From Chelydra serpentina (taxonomy: Eukaryota; Chordata; Testudines; Chelydridae), in assembly GCA_037349315.1 (NCBI GenBank), contig JBAIAC010000001.1:34224001-34288000 (forward strand): a stretch of DNA of 64,000 nt, written 5' to 3'. The translations under genes were made by a program, and so were the position numbers. The stretch's first letter is position 1. Every line of letters begins with the position of its first letter. Below the pieces are notes generated by a model that was not told where the DNA came from, did not search any database, and saw only the letters and a list, made by a program, of their open reading frames with translations. Of the stretch, positions 59,330-64,000 are shown one piece after another.

Positions 59330-62270
59330 TAGTATAAGATTGGCCACACTTGGTCAGATGAATGGTCCATGTAGTCCAGTATCCGGTCTTTGACAGTGGC
59401 CAGTGCCAGATGCTTCTGACAGTTGGAGGTTTAGGAATACCTGGAGCAGGCCTGCACAACTCGTAAAGCGGCAAGGGCCATATTACCCCAAAGAAAACAT
59501 CTGAGGGCCGAAACCCTCCGACCCCGCGGAAACACCCCCAGCGCCGCCCCCTCCCCGCTTGGCCCCACCATCACACCCCTCTTCACCCTCTAGCCCCACG
59601 CTGGCTTGCTGCATCCCTCCTAGTCAGTCCCCCACCCTCCACTCGCCTCCTTTCACCTCCTCTCTCCCCTACCAGAAACCCCCATGCCCGCCCCTAGAAT
59701 CCCTGATGGCTCACTGCTCGCCCTGCCTGCCCCACCACCACTGCCCGCCCACTCGGCCATCCCCCCACCCGCCTCGGCCCCTCCACCACTGCCCGCCTGC
59801 TCCTCCCACTGGGGGAGAGCGGGGCCGCGGGCGGGCATGCTGCCCTCCCCACGGCGCTCCTCTGGCCGGGGGAGAACGGGGCATGCCGATCCGCTCAACC
59901 CCCCCGCGGGCCGCACAGTAGGCATGCGTGGGCTGCATGTGGCCCGCGGGCCGTATGTTGTGCAGGCCTGACCTGGAGCATGGGGTTACATGCTAATAGC
60001 CACTGATGGACCTATCCTCCATGAATGTATCTAATTCTTTTTTGAACCCATTTATACTTTTGGCCTTCACAACATCCCCTGGCAATGAGTTCCACAAGTT
60101 AACTATGTGAAGAAGTACTTCCCTTTGTTTTAAACATGCTGCCTATTAATTGTATTCGGTGACCCCTGGTTCTTGTGTTGTGAAGAGGTAAATAACACTT
60201 CCCTATTCACTTTCTCCACACTTTTAATGATTTTATAGAGCTCCAGCATACCCCCCGTTAATCATCTCTTTACCAAACACACAGCTGCAGTCTTTTTAAT
60301 CTCTCCTTATATGGAAGCTGTTCCATACCCCTAATCATTTTTGTTGCCCTTCTCTGCACCGTTTCCAATTCGAATATACCTTTTTTGAGATAGGGCAACA
60401 AGAACTGCACACAGTATTCAAGATGTAGGCATATCATGGATATACATATTGGCATTATGATATTTACTGTATTATCTATCCCTTTCCTAATGGTTCCTAA
60501 CATTATTAGCTTTTTTGATTGCCGCGGCACATTGAGTGGATGTTTTCAGAGAAATATCCATAACACCAAGATCTCTTTCTTGAGTGATAACTGCTAATTT
60601 AGACTCCATCATTTTGTGTGCATAGTTGGGATTATGTTTTCCAATGAAAATTACTTTGAACTTAGAAACACTGAATTTGATCTGCCATTTTGTCGCCCAG
60701 TCTCCCGGTTTTGTGAGATCCGTTTGTCACTTTTCACAGTCAGCTTCGGACTTATCTTGAGTAATTTTGTATCATCTGCAAGTTTTGCCACCTTACTGTT
60801 CACCCCATTTTCCAGATCATATATGAATATGTTGAACAGCACTGGTCTCAATGCAGGTCATTCGGGGACCCCACTATTTACCTCTTTCCAATACGAAAAC
60901 TGACCATTTATTAGATCTTTTCACCAGGTATTGATCCATGAAAGGACCTTTCCTAACTGCTTACTTTGCTTAAGAGCCTTTGGTTAGAGACCTTGTCAAA
61001 GGCTGTCTGAAAGTCCAAGTACACTATATCAATTGGATCACCCTTATCTACATGATTGTTGACTGCCTCAAAGAGTTCTATAGATTGGTGAGGCATGATT
61101 TCCCTTTACAAAAGCTGTGTTGACTCAACATACTGTGTTCATCTATGTGTCTGATAATTTTGTTCTTTACAGTAGTTTCAACCGATTTGCCTGGTACTGA
61201 AGTTGGACTTACTGGCCTGTAATTGCTATGATTGCTTCTGGAGCCTTGTTTAAAAACAGCCGTTACATTAGCTACACTCCAATCATCTGCTACAGAGCGT
61301 AGGAAGTATTAGGTTAATAGCACAGTTAGTAGTTCTGCAATTTCATATTTGAGTTCCTTCAGAACTCTTGGGTGAATATCATCTGGTCCTGGTGACTTAT
61401 TACTGTTTAATTTATCAATTTATTCCAAAACCTCCAATACTGACCCCCTCAATCTGGGACATTTCCTCAGATCTGTCACCTAAAAGAATGGTTCAGGTGT
61501 AGAAATTTCCCCCACATCCTCTGCAGGGGAGACTGATGCAAAGAATTCATTTAGCTTCTTCCCAACAGCCTCGTCTTCCTTGAGTGTTCTTAAGCACCTT
61601 GCTCATCCAGTTGCCCCACGGACTGTTTGGCAGGCTTCCTGCTTCTGATGTACTTTTTTTTTTTGGCTGTCAGTTTCTCTGTCCTTAGCTAGTTGCTCTT
61701 CAAATTCTTTCTGGGCCTGCCTTGTTATACTTTTATACTTGACTTGACAGAGCTTATGCTCATTTCTATTTTCCTTACTAGGATCTGAATTCAATTTTTC
61801 TAGTGTCTTTTTGCCTCTAACCTCCTCTTTTACTCTGTTTAGCCATGAAAGCATTTTTTTGGGGTCTTCTTACTGTTGTTTTTTTAAATTATTATTTGGG
61901 GTATAAATATAGTTTGAGCCTCTCTTATGGTGTTTTTTAAATAGTCTCCATGCAGCTTGCAGGCATTTCACCCTTGTAACTGTTCCTTTTAATTTCCATT
62001 TAACTCGTTTCCTCATTTTTCAGTAGTTCCCCTTTTTGAAGTTAAATGCTACTGTGATGGGTTTCCTTGACACTTTCCTCCCTACAAGGATGTTAAACTT
62101 AATTACACTGTGTTCGCCATTACCATGCAGTTCAGCTATATTCACCTCCTGGACCAGATCCTGTGCTTCACTTAAGACTAAATCAAGAATTGCCTCTTCT
62201 TAGGTGGGTTCCAGGACACGCTACAAACAATCTAACCAAACAATTCTACTTCAAGATTTTTTTTTTAACC
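59330..62270 (-). pseudogene. CR1 LINE, about 2.4 kb, ORF2 pseudogene with hAT insertion
   Basis: The longest LINE copy here, minus strand, 3' end at 59330. Reading 5' to 3': a pre-RT region at 61603-61854 (NRVKEEVRGKK, YKSITRQAQKEFE); NYRPVSPTSVP near 61200; motif A VYLDFQTAFDKV near 60995-61030; VLFNIFIYDLENGV at 60800-60851; catalytic box LADDTK near 60768-60790 with both aspartates; then CLHLEYCVQF and LETVQRRATKMIRG at 60270-60530. Frameshifts and stops between pieces make it inactive. The 5' end with the endonuclease is missing. The hAT element at 59447-59970 splits its 3'UTR. Confidence 0.92.
59447..59970. mobile_element. C-rich hAT-like element, 524 bp, perfect 8-bp duplication
   Basis: Ends CAGGCCTGCACAAC and GTTGTGCAGGCCTG are perfect 14-bp inverted repeats, flanked by identical ACCTGGAG at 59439-59446 and 59971-59978. 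The interior is extremely C/CCCACC-rich, ending in GCGGGCCGCACAG. The overlapping 75-120 codon frames on both strands are composition artefacts. Confidence 0.93.
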
Positions 62271-62321
62271 TAAGAAACCCCACAAAAAACCCCAAATATC
62301 CTATTTCAGTAACTTTAAGGA

Positions 62322-62820
62322 CTTGTCTACACTTAAAATGCTACAGTGGCAGAGCTGCACCACTGTAGCGCTTCAGTGTAGACCCTACTTACACCAACAA
62401 GAGGTACCTACCGTCAGCATTGGTAATGCACCTCTTTGGTGGCTAGGGTGATGGAAGAATTCAGTTGACCTAGTGCTGGTCTACACCGGGAGTCAGATCC
62501 AGAGCCGTAACTTGATATTTCTGCACCCGAGACAAGGACCCTCTCCGCTGAAATGCCGCCGAAGACGGCGGCAGAAGACAGCGGCAGCACAAACACTTTT
62601 TGTGCTGCCACTGAAATGCTGCCGAAGACGGCGGCAGCACAAACACTTTTTGTGCTGCCGCCGAAAACGTTTTTCTGCGGAGGTGGAGTTCTGGAGTCGA
62701 CGGGGAGTGCGCTCGGGGATCGATCACTACCCGCCGATCCGGCGGGTAGTGTAGACGTACCCTGAGAGACACAAGCTATACTGAAGTAAATTCCTAGTAT
62801 AGACCAAGCCAAAGATATAT
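62322..62820. mobile_element. Composite of GTCTACAC-type MITEs with a repeated hairpin unit
   Basis: The left part starts GGACTTGTCTACACTTAAAATG and contains GTAGCGCTTCAGTGTAGACC. The right part ends GGCGGGTAGTGTAGACGTACC. In the middle, GGCAGCACAAA...TTTGTGCTGCC occurs twice (about 62582-62610 and 62635-62661), together with repeated GCCGAAGACGGCGGCAG. Probably two or more nested or joined elements; boundaries unresolved. The frames at 62414-62812 are artefacts. Confidence 0.6.
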
Positions 62821-64000
62821 GGTTAAGCTCTCATCAGAACATAAAGTTGCAGCTGCATGTCATTTTAATTATAACTGCTTGTCAATCTGCATTTTTATGT
62901 AGTGTTTTTCAAACACACTTTTTCCTACAACCTTAGGTAAATGAGCCTTGTTAACATCCTTTAGGTTCTTCAAGTCAGAAGAAAAGAAGGTTGTGCAGCT
63001 GGTTGGGAGGAAAATGTGTAGTAGTTGGCTACTGACTAAATTAAGATACTTACAGAAAAATAATTTTTTTATACAAGTCTAAATCAATGGCATGCTAGAC
63101 TATTATGACAATGAAAATAGTATATGTATGCATGAATGAAAATACAATACAAAATGCTATGCAGGCATAGTTAAAATAGTATGGTATGTTTGAGAATATG
63201 TGATTATTAAATTAAAAAATAATGCATTCGTGTGCACATGGGGCAGAATTAAGGTTATGTGCATGATCTTGAATCTTTTTAACTCTAAGTACTTAATTTT
63301 GAAACCTTAATATTTTTATTTTTTTAAATATATACAAACAATTTATGTATATAGAATCACTAGTTTCCATTGTGCTTTGTAGACAAACAGGAAGATAAGG
63401 ACATTACCTTTTAAATTTAGATTATAAGCTTCTCAAGGCAATCATAAAAGGATGACAATTAGTAGAGGGGAAATGGAAAGAAGACAAACCCAAAGGGGGA
63501 AAAAATTTACACTGCAGAGTCCTTCCTTCCTCCTAACTTTCAGCAGTTTGCTTTGCCCCATCCCCATCCCCTGAGTGAGAAAGGAAGCATATTGTAGTAG
63601 AATGTAATTTAATGAGGTTCCTACCATCACTCTAATGAAATGAAACAGACCAATCTAACTCCACTATCCAAGATGAATGAAATGAAGGTAGTAAACAGCA
63701 CAAGTGAAAAATAAAATAGATATTTAAAACTCTTGAAATAGTAATCTAAGGTATGATTAGTAAAACTTTGTGGAATTTTTTTTTAAACTTCATGGTATTC
63801 CTTTAAATGCTAATCAATTTTGTTAAATTGGTTTGCTTACTACTGTCGTTGAACAATTGTGACATCTTACAGAGTGCTCCTGTACTACAGTTTGTTTGGT
63901 GGTAGGAGGCATTCTCCCCCCAACCCACCATGTACTTCCATTGGTGGCATGCCTGTCTTTATCTGGGAATGTTAATTTCTTACATATTGTTACTTACACA
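62821..64000. other. Intronic sequence to window end, nothing recognised
   Basis: AT-rich; no exon or clear repeat seen. A GTAAGT on the minus strand near the right edge (63989-63994) was considered as a donor for the next ZFAND3 exon but the adjoining bases do not fit the expected exon end. Confidence 0.4.

Noticed and set aside
59559..59971. Proline-rich 120-residue frame
   Set aside because: Entirely inside a C-rich hAT-like element inserted in a CR1.
63985..64000. GTAAGT on the minus strand at the right edge as donor of the preceding ZFAND3 exon
   Set aside because: The preceding exon should end with the first base of an Asp codon after a Thr or similar codon; the adjoining TGT does not fit, and too little sequence remains.

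Overview
The window is non-coding-rich vertebrate DNA, most likely from a turtle. The repeat content supports this: several 5'-truncated CR1-type LINEs, old MIR/CORE-SINE fragments, a 5S-rRNA-derived SINE, solo LTRs, a DIRS-type remnant, and many short non-autonomous hAT-like elements with 8-bp target duplications, in families I associate with chelonian genomes. A crocodilian cannot be excluded from sequence alone.

The one protein-coding gene I can support is ZFAND3 (AN1-type zinc finger protein 3) on the minus strand. Two coding exons are present: an internal exon at 47213-47383 and the terminal exon with the stop codon at 18632-18786. Together they encode the last 108 residues, including the whole C-terminal AN1 zinc finger, which is split by a 28.4-kb phase-1 intron. 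The upstream exons with the A20-type finger are not in the window, so 47384-64000 reads as the preceding intron. The 3'UTR extends left of 18632; the better polyadenylation candidate is near 15372, with a shorter alternative near 18269. Sequence left of about 15355 is intergenic or belongs to a neighbour I could not identify.

Layout: 1-4.2 kb holds a 5S SINE and two same-family solo LTRs. 6.1-9.3 kb holds a CR1 copy with two hAT MITEs inside it, then a three-level nest (MITE, GC-rich hAT-like element, solo LTR). 12.1-12.4 kb is a MITE with a perfect hairpin. 15.4-18.8 kb is the repeat-poor 3' end of ZFAND3. 18.8-47.2 kb is the large intron, with CR1/L2-like LINEs, inverted copies of one hAT family, two copies of a palindromic-ended GGGCCCTACC element, and repeat-free stretches (36.4-37.5 and 38.1-43.8 kb) that may contain conserved non-coding sequence. 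47.4-64 kb is the upstream intron, with a DIRS-type tyrosine-recombinase remnant, a third related LTR, a long CR1 and several hAT insertions.

Nearly all other open reading frames are chance or repeat-derived. No RNA gene, CRISPR or bacterial-type feature is present. I found no unmistakably new biological system; the most notable items are the DIRS-like deletion derivative, the nested insertions with intact target duplications, and the candidate regulatory stretches in the ZFAND3 introns.
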